Counted from the stretch's first letter, positions 8,879 to 18,387 are shown. The stretch is DNA of 64,000 nucleotides from DASPPM01 sp052143835 (GCA_052143835.1 JBKQRV010000139.1:31821-95820); one strand, 5' to 3'. The notes: a model not told the origin generated them from the sequence alone. Translations and numbers: made by a program.

Positions 8879-10308
8879 TGACCGTCCGCACCCCCTCTTT
8901 GCTGCTGCGCATTTCGATTCGCCTGATGTTCGTGACGATTGCGGCTGCGATCATCTCGTATGCCTGGCTGTTCTACGAAATCAGATACGCCGCCGACAAC
9001 GTCGCGGAGGGGAGCTTGATTACGCAAGCGCTGGAGGTCATGAGCAGCCTCTCCCCGAGCAACGGCAGCGTGAAATTCGGTCTACCGACTGAACTGAGCG
9101 GCTCGACCAGCGAGGCGGAGGGTCGTTTTCGCTATTCGGTGCGGGATGAGCTGGGAAATACGCTTTTTCAATCGAGTTGGCCGACGGCGGCGCAAGACAA
9201 AATCCGCATCCTCGACGCGAAAAACCAGCTCTACCAAGTGCACCACCAGGAGCCGCAGCGCGAGAGCTTCTTCGGAGCGGTGGTTCGAACCAACATCGGC
9301 GGCCGAGTTCTTGTCGTCCAGGTCGAGCGCAACAGCCGGCACATCGAGACGCTGATGGACACGATCCTGGTCGAATCTTTCGTTCATGGCGGCTGGCTCG
9401 GAATACCGTTCTTGCTGGCTCTTATGCTGATCAGCATCTGGACGATCCGCGGCGCGATCGCGCCTCTGAACGAGCTCTCGCGGCAGGCCGAATCGATCGG
9501 CCCGGGAAGCACCGATCTCCGCCTTGCCGTGCAAGGCGTACCGCGAGAAATCGTTCCGCTTGTGGGAGCGATCAATTCTGCGCTCGACCGCCTCGAGAAG
9601 GGCTTCTCCGCACAGCAGGAACTCACTGCGGATGCCGCTCACGAGCTCAGAACGCCGCTCGCAGTGCTGCGTGCGCACATCGACACGTTGCCGGACCAGC
9701 AGCTCGTCGCCTCGTTGCGCGAAGACGCCGAACATATGGAGCGTGTCGTTTCGCAGTTGCTTAAGGTCGCACGGCTCGACGCGTTGTCGGTGGGCTCCGG
9801 CGAAATAGCCGATTTGAATGAGATTGCCGTTACCGTCGCGAGCTTCATGATTCCCCTGGCTTTGAAGGAGAACAAAGCGATCGAAGTGACCGCGCTTGAA
9901 GGGCCGTGCTTCGTGCACGGCAACCGCGAATCGATCTTTCAGGCAGTTCGCAACCTGGTGGAGAATGCGCTCCAACATATGGAACCGGGCAGGACGGTCG
10001 AGCTGGTCGTCGAAACGGGAGGAATCCTCAAGGTCATCGACCATGGCGAGGGCATCCCGGTGAAGCTGCGCGATCAGGTGTTCAAGCGCTTCTGGCGCTC
10101 CGACCGTTCGGGCGTCGGCTCCGGCCTCGGTCTCGCGATCGTCAAGCGGACGATGGAGATTCACGGCGGCTCGGTGTCGATTTCCGACACGCCCGGTGGT
10201 GGAGCCACATTCACTCTGCGTTTTTTGCCCGCCGCCGGCACCGAAGCCGCGCGAGTGGTCCCGCTACCGCTCTACCGACGAGGACGGCGGGAGCGAGCCG
10301 CTGAATGA
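8878..10308 (+). CDS. Sensor histidine kinase (QseC/TctE-like)
   Basis: A 476-residue membrane kinase. TM1 is at about 10-32, a periplasmic domain at about 35-165, and TM2 at about 172-192. A HAMP-like linker follows, then HisKA with the phospho-accepting H255 in DAAHELRTPL. HATPase_c has the N box (N363 in NLVENALQH), G1 DHGEGI and G2 GVGSGLGLA. It is coupled to the response regulator (TAATG overlap). The periplasmic sensor domain has the two-TM layout seen in QseC/TctE kinases; the signal is unknown. The last 25 residues are Arg-rich and extend past the usual end of the catalytic domain. Confidence 0.95.
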   Translation: MTVRTPSLLLRISIRLMFVTIAAAIISYAWLFYEIRYAADNVAEGSLITQALEVMSSLSPSNGSVKFGLPTELSGSTSEAEGRFRYSVRDELGNTLFQSSWPTAAQDKIRILDAKNQLYQVHHQEPQRESFFGAVVRTNIGGRVLVVQVERNSRHIETLMDTILVESFVHGGWLGIPFLLALMLISIWTIRGAIAPLNELSRQAESIGPGSTDLRLAVQGVPREIVPLVGAINSALDRLEKGFSAQQELTADAAHELRTPLAVLRAHIDTLPDQQLVASLREDAEHMERVVSQLLKVARLDALSVGSGEIADLNEIAVTVASFMIPLALKENKAIEVTALEGPCFVHGNRESIFQAVRNLVENALQHMEPGRTVELVVETGGILKVIDHGEGIPVKLRDQVFKRFWRSDRSGVGSGLGLAIVKRTMEIHGGSVSISDTPGGGATFTLRFLPAAGTEAARVVPLPLYRRGRRERAAE

Positions 10309-10335
10309 GGACGAAAATCGGCGGCAGCGCTCGAC

Positions 10336-11229
10336 TCATTCCTCGAACTTAAGATGGATGCCGCGCCCACTGAGCTCGGCGAGTCGGCCCGTGACCGTGC
10401 CGAATTCCGTGCTGAACTCCATCTCAACCGGGACCATCAGATCGCCTGGTAGCAGGCGGGCATACCAGAGCTTGCCCTCATAGGCTCCCTCGCTCCGGCC
10501 GTTGCCGTCCAGAAAGCCAGCGATTGCCTGGCGCCGCATGCGGCAGAGTTGGGTCGCACCGACGCCGTTCCGTTCTGCGAACGTCCGGGGGACCTCAGGC
10601 GCCGCATCGGTGAAGTGGAGGTCGTAGCGACGCCGTCCGTCGTACACGGCGACAACGAGCGCGCACGAGCCGCGATGGGCGAGCCGCCGCTCGACCATAA
10701 AAAAGGCGGTCAGCTGATCGACGGTGCCGCGCATCAGAGAGGGCGTGACCGGCGTGCGCGTTTCGTCCGGTGGCACCGCCTCGCCGGCCACTTTGCCGTC
10801 GGCGGCGTAGTCGACCCGGTTACGGCTTTCGACCCCGTTACGATGCACCTCGCCGCGATAGGCTTCCGGGCGTGCTCCATCGATGGTGAACCTGCCAAGC
10901 ACCTCGGAGTGGCTCGTCAGATCCACGAATAGGGCGGCGATGCCCCGGCTCTCGACGTCCGCCGTGATCGCATATTGATCGGCGGTTTCCTCCACCGCGG
11001 TGCGGTTGGTCGCGACGTGGACGCCGGCGACGCCGAACATCTCGTAGCGCAAATCGATGCGCTCGAGATCGGCGGCCCGGGCGGCGGTCAGAGCGATAGG
11101 CAAAAATCCCGCGCTCGTCGCGGCGGCGCAAAAACAATAGACCAGGCGCCTGAACCATGCCTTCCATGGCGCGATTTCTTCCCGCAGCGGCTGCTCCGTC
11201 GGCTTTGCAGCATTCGACCAGTTACACAT
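10336..11229 (-). CDS. DUF3108-family secreted protein
   Basis: A 297-residue protein with a hydrophobic signal segment near residues 27-50 (ending ARAAD) and a beta-rich body: LRYEMFGVAGV at the mature start, then RRYDLHF, a KLWYARLLPGDLMVPVEMEF stretch and a closing TVTGRLAEL. This is the layout of DUF3108 periplasmic proteins, whose role is undefined. The start at 11229 (ATGTGTAA) overlaps the stop of the FAD-enzyme gene; a longer in-frame start at 11340 would overlap that gene by over 100 bp. It is the last gene of the polyketide-type operon. Confidence 0.75.
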   Translation of the reverse strand: MCNWSNAAKPTEQPLREEIAPWKAWFRRLVYCFCAAATSAGFLPIALTAARAADLERIDLRYEMFGVAGVHVATNRTAVEETADQYAITADVESRGIAALFVDLTSHSEVLGRFTIDGARPEAYRGEVHRNGVESRNRVDYAADGKVAGEAVPPDETRTPVTPSLMRGTVDQLTAFFMVERRLAHRGSCALVVAVYDGRRRYDLHFTDAAPEVPRTFAERNGVGATQLCRMRRQAIAGFLDGNGRSEGAYEGKLWYARLLPGDLMVPVEMEFSTEFGTVTGRLAELSGRGIHLKFEE

Positions 11230-12370
11230 TTCGGTCTGCGGCGGCTCCTGATGCGAGCAGCCGCAAAGCGAAGCCGAAGGCGTCAAGCGACACTTCCGCA
11301 GGACGAAGCGCGCCGACATGAAGGGCCAATAGGCGGCCAAAGGTGCGAGGCCGCGCCGCCAGCGTCCGCAACGCGCGACGCCGCAGGCCGTCGCTGGCGT
11401 CCATTAGGAGCAATATGCGCGCCATCAACCGCGGTATCCGGCCCATCCGGCGATGCATGGACTCGTATGTAGCAAGATCTCCGGCGGCGAGGGCCGCACC
11501 CAGAAGCGTTGCTTGGCGAAATGCGAGCGCGAGCCCGTCGCCCGTAACGGCATCGACCGACCCGGATGCATCTCCCACCAACGCGATCCGGCCACGAGTT
11601 ACGGCGGACAATTTGACCGACATCGAAATCGCGCCCCGCGCCGACCCCATCGGCTCGACGCCCTCAAGGCGCTTGGCGAGTCTCGGAAACAGGACGGGCA
11701 GATTCGAAATGCGCGCTTCCTCCGCGCTGCCGATGAGCGCTATGCAAACTTCCTTTGGTCCTACCGGGGTGACATAGGCTTGGCAACGCTTGTGCCAGTG
11801 CACCTCTACAAAATCGGTCCAGGGCCGTAAGCGAAAGTGTTGGCGCAACCCGATCCGGCGCGCGCCATTCCAGGCCGGCTGCAACCCGGCCCATTGCCGG
11901 ACCTGGGAATGAACGCCGTCCGCGCCAACGATCCATTGGCAACGCACCGTTCGGCCGTCGGACTTCACCCCTGAGGAACCAAGGGCATCTATCCGCGTAT
12001 TCCAACAGGTCACGACGCCGGCGTCTTGCGCGCGTTCCACAAGGATTCGATGGAGCAGGGTACGGCGAATTCCCAGGCCGACGCTATCGGGAAAGGAGGC
12101 TTCGGCTTCGAGCTCATTGTCCACGAAGCGTATGCCGCGGAAGGGAAACCCGTGCTCGGGACCCAGCGCCACGCCGATCTGGCGCAATGCCGCGACAGCA
12201 TCGGGCATCAAGCCTTCGCCGCAAGCCTTGTCGATCGGCGGTTGCGCCCTGTCCGCCACGACAACGTCAAAGCCGCTCCGGCGAGCCGCCAGCGCGGCCG
12301 CGAGTCCGGCCGGGCCGCCACCGATTATGAAAACACCCGTTTCTGCGGGCGGCAGGCTCACGTTCACCAT
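11222..12370 (-). CDS. FAD-dependent oxidoreductase, geranylgeranyl-reductase/hydroxylase-like
   Basis: A 382-residue flavoprotein of the p-hydroxybenzoate-hydroxylase fold. It has an N-terminal GGGPAGLAAALAARRSG FAD motif, a CGEGL/MP segment typical of geranylgeranyl reductase-like enzymes, the mid-protein GADGVHS motif and a C-terminal ALVGDASGSVDAVTGDGL FAD-binding block. Such enzymes follow type III polyketide synthases in many bacterial clusters, where they reduce or hydroxylate the lipid product. Its ATG lies inside the PKS stop (ATGGTGA), so the two are translationally coupled. An N-terminal extension upstream of 12370 would only overlap the PKS gene and is not used. Confidence 0.88.
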   Translation of the reverse strand: MVNVSLPPAETGVFIIGGGPAGLAAALAARRSGFDVVVADRAQPPIDKACGEGLMPDAVAALRQIGVALGPEHGFPFRGIRFVDNELEAEASFPDSVGLGIRRTLLHRILVERAQDAGVVTCWNTRIDALGSSGVKSDGRTVRCQWIVGADGVHSQVRQWAGLQPAWNGARRIGLRQHFRLRPWTDFVEVHWHKRCQAYVTPVGPKEVCIALIGSAEEARISNLPVLFPRLAKRLEGVEPMGSARGAISMSVKLSAVTRGRIALVGDASGSVDAVTGDGLALAFRQATLLGAALAAGDLATYESMHRRMGRIPRLMARILLLMDASDGLRRRALRTLAARPRTFGRLLALHVGALRPAEVSLDAFGFALRLLASGAAADRNV

Positions 12371-13539
12371 CGCACCAATATCATTTCCGAGCAGAAGCCC
12401 GGACCCATGGCCAAAATCACGCCATATGTCGCGGGCCCCGGCGGATGGTTCATCAGAACATCCTCCAGCACGACCAGAACCGAGGCGGAGGACAGATTCC
12501 CGAATCGCTTCAGGCAATCCCATGACCGCTCCAGATCGCGATCGCGCAGACGGAGGGTGTCCTGAATTGCCTCCAGCACTTTCGGACCCCCCGTGTGGAT
12601 CACCCAACTGCCGATGTCGGAGCGACGCAGGTTGTATTTGCCGAGGAACGCGTCCACGTCGCCGGCCAAGTTTTGCCTGATCAACTCGGGCAAGCGCGGT
12701 GAAAGCACGATCTTGAAGCCGTTTTCGGAGATTTCCCAACCCATCACGTCTTCCGAGTCCGGGTAAAACACCGAGGCGCAACCGAGAATCTCCGGTCCTT
12801 CGCGTGCTGATGCACGCGTATCCGCCGAGGAGCGTGTGGCCGCCCTTGCGGAGCCCGCCACGATCGCCGCGGCCGCGCCATCGCCGAAAAGGCCGGCTGC
12901 GATCACGTTTACCGTCGACACATCGTCGCGTCGGATCGTCAGAGAGCAGGTCTCGACGGCGAGGATCGCTGCAGTGTGTCCGGGATAGGCCCGCGCGTAA
13001 TCGGCCGCGCGGCTCAAACCAATGGCACCGCCCGCACAGCCAACGCCGAAGATGGGCGTACGTTTGATATCCGGTCGCAAGCGCATGCGATTGATCAACC
13101 GTGCATCGAGCGAGGGGCTTGCGACACCGGTTATCGAAACCACGAATAGCGCATTCAGATCGTGCCGGGACATCCCGGCATTATTGAGAGCTTCATCGAT
13201 CGCACGGATCCCCAGCTCCTGCGACACCTCGAACCAGGCGTCATTTGTCTCGCCCCATGACGCAAACTGAGAATATCGCTCCAGCGGAAAGGCCAGATGG
13301 CGAGATTCGACCCCGACACGCGAGTGGAGCCGCTCGAGCAGTTCCGCACTTTGCAGCTTGCCCCCCCAATAAGACTTGAGGGCTGTGGTTATAGCCTCCT
13401 GAGAAAACCGATGCTCGGGCATCGCGCTCGCTACACCGACAATTCTCATTGCCATTGCTCGTTTCCGTGGCCCGCATGCTCTTGGCGCCTCATCCGCATT
13501 GCCTGGATAAGCAAGTTCGGCATCCTCATGTCGCTTCAT
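12364..13539 (-). CDS. Type III polyketide synthase (chalcone/stilbene synthase family)
   Basis: A 391-residue homodimeric ketosynthase-like enzyme with the full triad: Cys168 (FGVGCAGG), His315 (WVIHTGG) and Asn348 (RFGNLSSAS), plus the terminal GPGF motif. It extends acyl-CoA starters with malonyl-CoA to make alkylresorcinols, alkylpyrones or related rings; the starter cannot be read from the sequence. The start at 13539 has a strong ribosome site (AGGAG, six bases before ATG) although the first 29 residues precede the usual family start MRIVGVAS. It lies between a class III aminotransferase and a coupled FAD enzyme. Confidence 0.94.
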   Translation of the reverse strand: MKRHEDAELAYPGNADEAPRACGPRKRAMAMRIVGVASAMPEHRFSQEAITTALKSYWGGKLQSAELLERLHSRVGVESRHLAFPLERYSQFASWGETNDAWFEVSQELGIRAIDEALNNAGMSRHDLNALFVVSITGVASPSLDARLINRMRLRPDIKRTPIFGVGCAGGAIGLSRAADYARAYPGHTAAILAVETCSLTIRRDDVSTVNVIAAGLFGDGAAAAIVAGSARAATRSSADTRASAREGPEILGCASVFYPDSEDVMGWEISENGFKIVLSPRLPELIRQNLAGDVDAFLGKYNLRRSDIGSWVIHTGGPKVLEAIQDTLRLRDRDLERSWDCLKRFGNLSSASVLVVLEDVLMNHPPGPATYGVILAMGPGFCSEMILVRW

Positions 13540-13626
13540 ATGATCTCCTGCGCGTTCCGGCGCCCTCGCCGCTTGTTGGCGAAGGCGCGAATACCGGCGA
13601 GACAGCTGTCGAATCGCCGCTTGCGG

Positions 13627-14994
13627 TCATAGCGAGGTCATCACGCGCTTCGCGAGACCGAGTCCTTCGGACCAAAATCTGCTTGAGCCATGCATCGAGT
13701 CCACGACCTGCTCGATCGCGCGCACGAACTGATCGAGCTGCGCATCATCGATTGCAAGCGGAGGAGAAATTTTCAACACCATGAAGTTGTTGCCGCAGAT
13801 CTGGCAAAGTATTCCGTGATCCCGGAACATGCGCATCACCACGATCTGCCCGAATATTGCCGGATGAATTTTCGCAAATGCCTCGAAGGGCATTCGAAGC
13901 TTAAGAGAGCGAGGAGCCTTGAACTCGATTGCGTTCAATAGGCCGAGCCCCCGGACCTCGCCGATCATTTCGTATTTCGCCAGACGCTTTTCGAGCGTGC
14001 GGCGAAGATGCTCGCCCGACGCCGTCGCGCGCTGCCCGAGCCGCTCCTCTTTCAGAATATCCAGGGTGACCAGGCCGGCGCGCATCGCGAGGCTGTTTTC
14101 GCTGAAAGTGGAGGTGTGGATGAGCGCGCGCTGCAGCGAGCTGAAGACAGAGCGGCAGACGGCATCGGACATCAGCACGGCGCTGCATGGCACCAAGCCG
14201 CCGCTGAGCGCCTTGGCCAGAACGACCATGTCGGGCTCGACGCCAAAGTGGTGTGCAGCGAGGAAAGGGCCGGTCCTGTAGAGACCGGTTTGAACCTCGT
14301 CCAGGACGAAGAGCGTCTGGTAACGGCGGCACAGCAACTGAACGTTGGAGAGGTACTCCTGCGGAGGCATGAGAACGCCGCCCTCGCCCTGGATCGGTTC
14401 CAGCATGAATGCGGCAAAAGATTTGCTGGCGAGCTTGGCCTCCAGTCCCTCGGTGTCGCCATAGGGAATGAATTCTATGTCGGCGAGCAGCGAGCCGAAT
14501 CCTTCCTTCCAGAAGCTATTCGACATCAAGGAGAGCGCCCCGCACGTGAGGCCATGGAAGCCTCCGGCCGCGCACAGAATACCGGGGCGTCCGGTGTGCG
14601 CGCGGGCGAATTTGATGGCGGCCTCGATACCCTCGCTGCCTGAGCTCCCGAAGAAGGCCTTGCTGAGGCGGCCGCCGGCGAGCTGGCAAAGCTCCGCGGC
14701 AAGTTTTCCTGCGAGTTCGGCAACGTGACTCTGCAGCATCGCCGGCCCGGCCCTATCAAGCTCGTCTTTGAGAGCCGCGATGGCGCGGGGATGATTGTGG
14801 CCCACGTTGTGAACGCAGTATCCCGAATTGAAGTCCAAAATGCGCCGGCCGTCCCCCGTATGAAGCTCGACTCCGCTACAGCGCACGTAACTCACGTTCA
14901 TCTGCAATACGTCGAGCAATCTGACCCACTGCGGATTGACGTAACGCTCGTAGAGGCTGGTCATATGATCATCGCCGCGGAGTGCTTGTAACAA
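13627..14994 (-). CDS. Class III PLP-dependent aminotransferase
   Basis: A 455-residue ornithine/acetylornithine-type aminotransferase. It has the GSSGSE phosphate-loop region, LDEVQTGLYRTG with the PLP-contacting Asp, and LAKALSGGLVP with the Schiff-base lysine (residue 251 counted from the ATG at 14964). The strongest ribosome site (CAGGAGACTCAA) precedes a TTG at 14994, ten codons before that ATG, so I give the TTG start with reserve. The substrate is unknown. Placed between a TVP38-type membrane protein and a type III PKS, it could aminate a fatty aldehyde/ketone starter or the polyketide product. Aminotransferases are not a standard partner of such PKS genes. Confidence 0.88.
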   Translation of the reverse strand: MLQALRGDDHMTSLYERYVNPQWVRLLDVLQMNVSYVRCSGVELHTGDGRRILDFNSGYCVHNVGHNHPRAIAALKDELDRAGPAMLQSHVAELAGKLAAELCQLAGGRLSKAFFGSSGSEGIEAAIKFARAHTGRPGILCAAGGFHGLTCGALSLMSNSFWKEGFGSLLADIEFIPYGDTEGLEAKLASKSFAAFMLEPIQGEGGVLMPPQEYLSNVQLLCRRYQTLFVLDEVQTGLYRTGPFLAAHHFGVEPDMVVLAKALSGGLVPCSAVLMSDAVCRSVFSSLQRALIHTSTFSENSLAMRAGLVTLDILKEERLGQRATASGEHLRRTLEKRLAKYEMIGEVRGLGLLNAIEFKAPRSLKLRMPFEAFAKIHPAIFGQIVVMRMFRDHGILCQICGNNFMVLKISPPLAIDDAQLDQFVRAIEQVVDSMHGSSRFWSEGLGLAKRVMTSL

Positions 14995-15028
14995 TTGAGT
15001 CTCCTGAACCAATCCCGTGCACCGTCGC

Positions 15029-15853
15029 TCATTCAGCCGGCCTGTCGCGCCCGGCTTGCCAGCGCCTGTACAGGACCGGCAGCAGCGCAAGCACGGCAAG
15101 ACCGACGATCGGCAACATCACGCCCGGCCGGAACACAATGGCGAGATCGGGTGCCCGTCCGGCCGCGACGATCTCGCCCAAGCCGGTGCCGAGAGAGACA
15201 AAGACGAAGCTGCCCGGAATGATCCCGAGGAAGGTGCCCAGCACATAGGTGGTAAGCCGCATGCCGGCGAGCGCCGCGACGAGGTTGACAAGCCAAAACG
15301 GAAAGATCGGTATGAGGCGCAAGACCAAGAGATAGTTGAACGCGTCGGCGCGGAAGCCGGCTTTGAGACGATCCGCGCGCGGTCCGGCAAGCCTGGCGAG
15401 GCCGCCGAGCCCGGCTCGCGCGGCGAGAAAGATCGCCGTCGCTCCGATTGTGGCGCCCATGAGCACATAAAGCAGGCCCGGCCAGAGCCCGAACAGGTAA
15501 CCGCCGGCGATCGTCAGGATCGCGCCGCCCGGTACCGACACCGCCGTCTGGCCCGCGTAGACGGCAATGAAGCAGAGTGCTGCCACCACGCTCGAGCGTG
15601 CCACCAGTCCGCGCAGCCATTCGTTGTTCTCCGCGAGCGCGGCGAACGTCAGGTAATGACGCCCGCCGAGAAGCATGAACAAGGCGCCGGCCGCGGCGAG
15701 GAGCAGAAGCGGCAACAGACGCCGGGCCGAAATGGCGCGTGACGACGAAACATCGCCGTGCTTGAGAGAACAATGAGCGCTCGTCACAGCGCGCGGCGCG
15801 TCGTCCGCGCGTCCGCCGATCTCTGCATCCGTGGGCAAGCAGGAGAGCGTCAC
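15029..15853 (-). CDS. TVP38/TMEM64 (VTT-domain) membrane protein
   Basis: A roughly 274-residue polytopic protein. The VTT/SNARE-associated core shows as TAVSVPGGAILTIAGGYLFG, then GATIGATAIFLAARAG and the LRLIPIFPFWLVNL re-entrant region. Relatives (DedA, TMEM41/VMP1) are lipid scramblases or flippases. I use a GTG at 15853, five bases after the DUF547 stop; an ATG at 15892 would overlap DUF547 by 35 bp. It lies in the middle of the polyketide-type operon, so a role in moving the lipid product across the membrane is a reasonable inference. Confidence 0.82.
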   Translation of the reverse strand: MTLSCLPTDAEIGGRADDAPRAVTSAHCSLKHGDVSSSRAISARRLLPLLLLAAAGALFMLLGGRHYLTFAALAENNEWLRGLVARSSVVAALCFIAVYAGQTAVSVPGGAILTIAGGYLFGLWPGLLYVLMGATIGATAIFLAARAGLGGLARLAGPRADRLKAGFRADAFNYLLVLRLIPIFPFWLVNLVAALAGMRLTTYVLGTFLGIIPGSFVFVSLGTGLGEIVAAGRAPDLAIVFRPGVMLPIVGLAVLALLPVLYRRWQAGRDRPAE

Positions 15854-15857
15854 GCGA

Positions 15858-16754
15858 TCATACCCGCTCGGGCGCCTGAGCGGTCTTCGCATAGGTCGCG
15901 GCGTCGTTCAGGCGCCAATCGTAAGCGTCTGCGGAAATTGTCGCGAAAGCTGCCAGCATCCGCGCCGTGACCGGATTGGCAAATCGGCGAAGATGCGCGA
16001 GAACGCCTTGCCAAGTGTCGCCAAAATCCTCCTTGTACCAACTGTATATCGATGAGACCGTCAGGCCGCCGGCCTCGGCGCTCGCACCTCGCGGGTGATT
16101 GACGTAGAGGCGCGCGCCGTGATCGAGCATCGCTTCCAGATTGGCCGCGGTGAAGGGGTCCGGCATCAGCGTCGGACACCCGATCGAGGCGCAATTGACC
16201 GCATAATGGATACGGTTGTCTTTGAACAGCGGCCGCAGGATGCGGTGCTCGATATCGTCGAGCGCGGTCCCTTCGCCTTCGATCTCGATAAGCTTGGCCT
16301 GCCATGGCCCCGAGCCGCCGGTGATGAAATCCGGGAGGAACGAGCCGCCAAGGGAGAGCTCGCGGATCGATGCCACGGGATAATGGTCGAGGACGACTTT
16401 GACCGTCAGCGCATTGTAAATATTTACCCAGTAGGCGAATTGTTCCGCCAGATTCAACGAGTGCACCGGCACCTTGGACATTTCCTCGAGATACCGCGCC
16501 AATGCCCGTCGGTCGAGGGCGGACACTTCGCCGTACCGCAGTCGATTTATCCCGTCCGGCTCCTCGACGAGATAGCGGCGCAGGAATGTCCCCCAGGGCC
16601 GATGATCGATGACGACCTGCGAGGTCGGGTCGTTCGCCGCCCACTTCTGCCAAAGCCGCGCGGTCGGGGCCGACAGTCCCGATCGCGATGCGATGGAGCT
16701 CGCGATCAATGCGAGACCGCCGCCAAGAAGGGAACGTCGCAAGATGGATTTCAT
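15858..16754 (-). CDS. DUF547-containing exported protein
   Basis: A 298-residue protein with an N-terminal twin-arginine-like signal (RRSLLGGGLALIASS). The body is DUF547: a YWVNIYNALTVKVVLDHYPV block, then LDDIEHRILRPLF, the conserved NCASIGCP and the YSWYKEDF segment. DUF547 has a papain-like fold in which the NCAS cysteine is the presumed nucleophile, and its substrates are unknown. The start at 16754 is preceded by GGAG. It is the second gene of the operon. Its position suggests an envelope-acting hydrolase or transferase. Confidence 0.85.
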   Translation of the reverse strand: MKSILRRSLLGGGLALIASSIASRSGLSAPTARLWQKWAANDPTSQVVIDHRPWGTFLRRYLVEEPDGINRLRYGEVSALDRRALARYLEEMSKVPVHSLNLAEQFAYWVNIYNALTVKVVLDHYPVASIRELSLGGSFLPDFITGGSGPWQAKLIEIEGEGTALDDIEHRILRPLFKDNRIHYAVNCASIGCPTLMPDPFTAANLEAMLDHGARLYVNHPRGASAEAGGLTVSSIYSWYKEDFGDTWQGVLAHLRRFANPVTARMLAAFATISADAYDWRLNDAATYAKTAQAPERV

Positions 16755-16833
16755 CGACCGGCTCCACGTCGCTCTGCCGTCATGAGGGAACAAAGGCGTT
16801 CATGTAGTTCCTGCCGCGGACGTTTGAGCGACA

Positions 16834-18387
16834 TCAGTTGGTGCTCGCCTGCGGCCGGTTCGGAGCGTCAGCCGGCGGCAGGATCTCAAATCGCCGCTCG
16901 ATCAAATGCGCGTCGTCGAACTGACGTCGGCCGACCAGCGCGGTGGCGTGCCGCCCCCATTCCCGCATGGCGCCGGCGTCCTCGATACCCAACGGCCAGG
17001 TGAACAGCCGCTCGCCGCGATCCGTGCCGGACACGATGCCATCCGGTCCGAAGACGCTGCGTGTGCCCTCGGCGGTTGGCAGCGTCCGCAGCTCGCTGTC
17101 ATCCGCCATCGCGTAGATCACACCATGGTTGCCGGCGTCCGGGCGAACGTCGGTGAGATAGTGGCTGCGGCTCGTCACACGAACGAGAACGCGTTGGGGC
17201 GCCTCGAGAGCGGGCAAAGTAAGCGGCACGAATGCCCATTCGGCCTGCGGGTCCGGCGCCGGCAGGGGACTTACCCGCGACGTCGGGAAGAACATGTGGT
17301 AGCAGCCGCAAAGGTGTATTGAGTCGTAGACGAGCGGGCGTCCCGATTGATCCAAAGTCACCCGAAAGACGATCCCGTCGAGCTTTCCCGACAACAGATC
17401 CAAGGGTCCGCTCTGCGGGCGCTCCGGAAACCAGGCCATGTAGATCAGCTGCACGAGAGTCCGTTCGCCGTAGCGCGTGAAAGCGAGGCGGCGATACACG
17501 GTGGGGCGCGAAACGTCCACCTCGGGCGTTTCGCCACTGCTCCATTTTAGCGGCCCGAACCGATCGTACTGGCCGGTGGTCTCGATCTCGAATACGGGAG
17601 CGAACGTCGCGAACAGAATCTCGCTCTCGCGCTCGCCGAATTGCGGGATGCCGAGCGCATCCGTCTTTGCGTTCGCCATGATCGAGGAAATACGCCCGGC
17701 CGGCGCGGCGTTATCCGGTGGCTGGTATCGAACGAAATCCTGTTTCGACGCGGTCTCCGCCGCCGCATGGTGGAACATCGCGGTCGCTTCGTTCTGCCAC
17801 CCCTTGGCAAATTCGAAGAACACCATGCTGACGACGGGATATAGCCCGACAACGCGCTTCCAATCGGCATAGTCATCTGGCACCCGCGCGCGCTCGACCA
17901 ACATGCTTTTCCGTGAAGCGTTCGTTGCGTCAAGCCTCGCTAGAGCAATGGCACATCGATCGGTACGTGCCGCCGCTTCCGACGCACTCTTGACACCGAG
18001 GCTCGTCAGCAGATGCGGAGGCAGGTTTTTGAGCTCGTAACTGCGGGCGCGTTGGTCGAGCTCTCTCAGCCGATTCTCCCATGCCGCAAAGGCGGTTCCA
18101 TCTATCTGTACCTGCTCTCGGAATGACGCCAAGAAGCGGTTGACGCGCAGATAGGGAAATCCGGGAATTCGATATGCCTCGGCGTCGCGGACGCCCGCTT
18201 CGTCGACAATTTCATCGAGCGTCGTGAACCAGCCCGCGCACCCTTGACCGTCCGCCGACCCGAGCGCCAGATCGGACCGAAGGGGCTGGTCGATCGTTGC
18301 GCAACTTACCGCCGACATCATTGCCCCAGCCGATAGAAGCAGACCGAGACTGCGACTTCGCTTCCAAGCACGATGCGATAGCCACAT
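16834..18387 (-). CDS. Large predicted lipoprotein of unknown function
   Basis: A 517-residue protein that I do not recognise. It begins with a signal peptide whose lipobox is AVSC (Cys near residue 29), so it should be lipid-anchored. Notable blocks are GIPFYPxLRVNRFLASF-like (IPGFPYLRVNRFL), YDSIHLCGCYHMFFPT and RVTSRSHYLTDV. It is the first gene of the seven-gene co-directional unit ending at 10336, about 80 bp before DUF547. The Cys-rich LCGCYH motif with neighbouring histidines could bind a metal; this is only inference. Confidence 0.6.
   Translation of the reverse strand: MWLSHRAWKRSRSLGLLLSAGAMMSAVSCATIDQPLRSDLALGSADGQGCAGWFTTLDEIVDEAGVRDAEAYRIPGFPYLRVNRFLASFREQVQIDGTAFAAWENRLRELDQRARSYELKNLPPHLLTSLGVKSASEAAARTDRCAIALARLDATNASRKSMLVERARVPDDYADWKRVVGLYPVVSMVFFEFAKGWQNEATAMFHHAAAETASKQDFVRYQPPDNAAPAGRISSIMANAKTDALGIPQFGERESEILFATFAPVFEIETTGQYDRFGPLKWSSGETPEVDVSRPTVYRRLAFTRYGERTLVQLIYMAWFPERPQSGPLDLLSGKLDGIVFRVTLDQSGRPLVYDSIHLCGCYHMFFPTSRVSPLPAPDPQAEWAFVPLTLPALEAPQRVLVRVTSRSHYLTDVRPDAGNHGVIYAMADDSELRTLPTAEGTRSVFGPDGIVSGTDRGERLFTWPLGIEDAGAMREWGRHATALVGRRQFDDAHLIERRFEILPPADAPNRPQASTN

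Noticed and set aside
9082..10164. 360-codon antisense frame over the histidine kinase
   Set aside because: The sense frame carries H, N, G1 and G2 boxes. The antisense product has no plausible features.
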